From assembly GCA_023248835.1 (NCBI GenBank), contig JAHFDU010000194.1, positions 1 through 6,474 on the forward strand: a stretch of 6,474 nucleotides of DNA, in the 5' to 3' direction. The translations under genes and the position numbers were made by a program. Below, one piece after another: positions 5,526 through 6,474 of the stretch (the first letter of the stretch is position 1; every line of letters begins with the position of its first letter). Source of the DNA: Myxococcales bacterium (GTDB taxonomy: Bacteria > Myxococcota_A > Polyangia > Palsa-1104). The notes beneath the pieces were generated by a model. That model made no database searches, was not told where the DNA came from, and saw only the letters and a program-made list of their open reading frames with translations.

Positions 5526-6474
5526 GGTGTCCGAAGCGGCGGCGGCAGTCCGAGGCGCGCGATGACGCGATGATGGGTTGGACTCTTGGGGTCAAGATCG
5601 ATCTCCGCAACCGTCGACTGGGCAAACTCGGTCACAAACGCGTGTCGATGTGCAGGCTCGGCGTCGCTGCCGGCGCCAAAATTGAAGGCGACATCATTCG
5701 GACCGCGCCCGAGCAGAACGATGTCGGTCACCACTGCTGCATCAGGGTCAATGGTGTAAAGCTGGTTCGACAAAAAGCAGACGACATAGAGCCGGCGTGC
5801 GGTGCATTGCTCAATCGCAACTCCGGGCTGTTCACAGCGCAACTCCAAATGAGACGGAGATTGGCAGATGTCTATAGCGCTCGAGACCAAGTTGGCCGGC
5901 ACCGAGGGCGTTCCCTGCTCCGGCAACACCCGCGTGTCGAGCGTCACCAGCGACGGTGGATTGTTGGTGGTAAAAAACGCGCGCGGCGTCAGTGGATCAA
6001 AAAGGATGTCGCGGCTGTCGGAGGCGCGGCCGTCGGTCACGTCGCCGAGGATGCGAAATACCGGCGCCACCGAAAACGTTTTCGACGGAATCACCACATG
6101 ATTATCCAACCCAAGATAGCCGATATGGAACGTCGCCATACTCGCTTGTAGATTGCTGGTCAGATACCAGGTCGCGTTCGCATCGGTGGGACGCGAAGAG
6201 GCGAGCGAAAAAGCGCCGCGCCTGCCTATGGAATCGACCGGCGAAAAGAACGGCGACGAGACGTTCTTCACCACCGGTGGGTCGACACTGGCGTCAATCA
6301 CACTGACTTGCCCACCCGCCAAATGGGCCACCACCAAACGAGCGTACTTGCCACCTGAGGGCAGCGTTCCCTCGTCGAGGCGCATCGAAAACGGCTCGGT
6401 CGGAAGCTTCTGCGGCTGATCTATCATGCAATTCGGCCGCCCCGCGCAGGAATACATTTGGATCAAATGGCTTT
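5522..6474 (-). CDS. YVTN-type beta-propeller protein, 3' part (N-terminus outside the window)
   Basis: The frame is open to the right edge, with about 316 codons visible and the start not included; the in-frame TTG (6466-6464) and ATG (6457-6455) near the edge are unlikely starts because blade sequence and a C-x5-C pair (CAGRPNC) begin at once. Counting from that TTG, blades are visible at 41-59 (ARLVVAHLAGGQVSVIDA), 162-177 (RAFFTTNNPPSLVTLD), 224-260 (RRLYVVCFLSNQLYTID, then LLGRGPNDVAF) and 274-292 (RHAFVTEFAQSTVAEIDLD). The third is a nearly textbook YVTN repeat: strand, N/S turn, V-x-x-ID, then G-x-x-P-x-x-VAF. The six cysteines form an even number, fitting an exported protein. No active-site motif was seen; propellers of this kind usually bind partners or ligands. 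The TGA stop overlaps the next gene's ATG, so the two products are probably made together, perhaps as a complex. Confidence 0.88.
   Translation of the reverse strand, partial: SHLIQMYSCAGRPNCMIDQPQKLPTEPFSMRLDEGTLPSGGKYARLVVAHLAGGQVSVIDASVDPPVVKNVSSPFFSPVDSIGRRGAFSLASSRPTDANATWYLTSNLQASMATFHIGYLGLDNHVVIPSKTFSVAPVFRILGDVTDGRASDSRDILFDPLTPRAFFTTNNPPSLVTLDTRVLPEQGTPSVPANLVSSAIDICQSPSHLELRCEQPGVAIEQCTARRLYVVCFLSNQLYTIDPDAAVVTDIVLLGRGPNDVAFNFGAGSDAEPAHRHAFVTEFAQSTVAEIDLDPKSPTHHRVIARLGLPPPLRTP

Noticed and set aside
4527..5573. 348-codon open frame on the plus strand, antisense to the large propeller gene
   Set aside because: The product is rich in Arg, His and Gln with no recognisable domain, as expected for the complement of a high-GC gene. 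The minus-strand frame has a signal peptide, paired cysteines and propeller motifs.
5462..6151. 229-codon plus-strand open frame spanning the junction of the two propeller genes
   Set aside because: Basic, low-information composition with no motif; it crosses two well-supported minus-strand genes.
1..6474. tRNA or rRNA genes, CRISPR arrays, insertion-sequence ends, phage or attachment sites
   Set aside because: The window is almost entirely filled by four long minus-strand genes; no regularly spaced repeats, transposase motifs or tRNA-like segments were seen on reading.

Overview
The window looks like a piece of a myxobacterial-type chromosome (Myxococcota or a relative among the former deltaproteobacteria) of moderately high GC, roughly 58-60% by eye. 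The evidence is the protein style: secreted, disulfide-rich proteins with recurrent CxxDxDC motifs, a lipoprotein resembling the DUF6748 group, a C-terminal GGADCGG-type cysteine module, and YVTN-like beta-propellers. I cannot place the genus. All supported genes lie on the minus strand, so transcription runs from high to low coordinates. No RNA gene, CRISPR array, insertion sequence or phage gene was seen.

Layout in the direction of transcription. (1) 6474-5522: the 3' part of a YVTN/beta-propeller protein whose start lies beyond the window. (2) 5525-2520: a 1001-residue predicted exported lipoprotein that combines propeller-like segments with a cysteine-rich insert. Its ATG overlaps the stop of gene 1 (ATGA), so the two are almost certainly translationally coupled. 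(3) 2519-2420: a 100-bp gap with a weak stem-loop at the end of gene 2, a candidate sigma70 promoter, an 11-bp inverted repeat in that promoter's spacer and a strong Shine-Dalgarno sequence. (4) 2419-1247: a 390-residue cysteine-rich lipoprotein. (5) After only 33 bp, 1213-32: a 12-TM major facilitator transporter with a GTG start. (6) A 4-bp ATGA overlap at 35-32 suggests one more gene running off the left edge.

The first two genes form one unit, probably cell-envelope (outer-membrane or periplasmic) proteins of unknown function. The lipoprotein and the transporter may form a second unit from their own promoter, or simply read on from the first. Nothing in the sequence ties the transporter's substrate to the secreted proteins. 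The less ordinary aspects are the interrupted propeller architecture, the shared cysteine motifs across neighbouring genes, and a local excess of the palindrome CGATCG. None of these amounts to a demonstrated new system.
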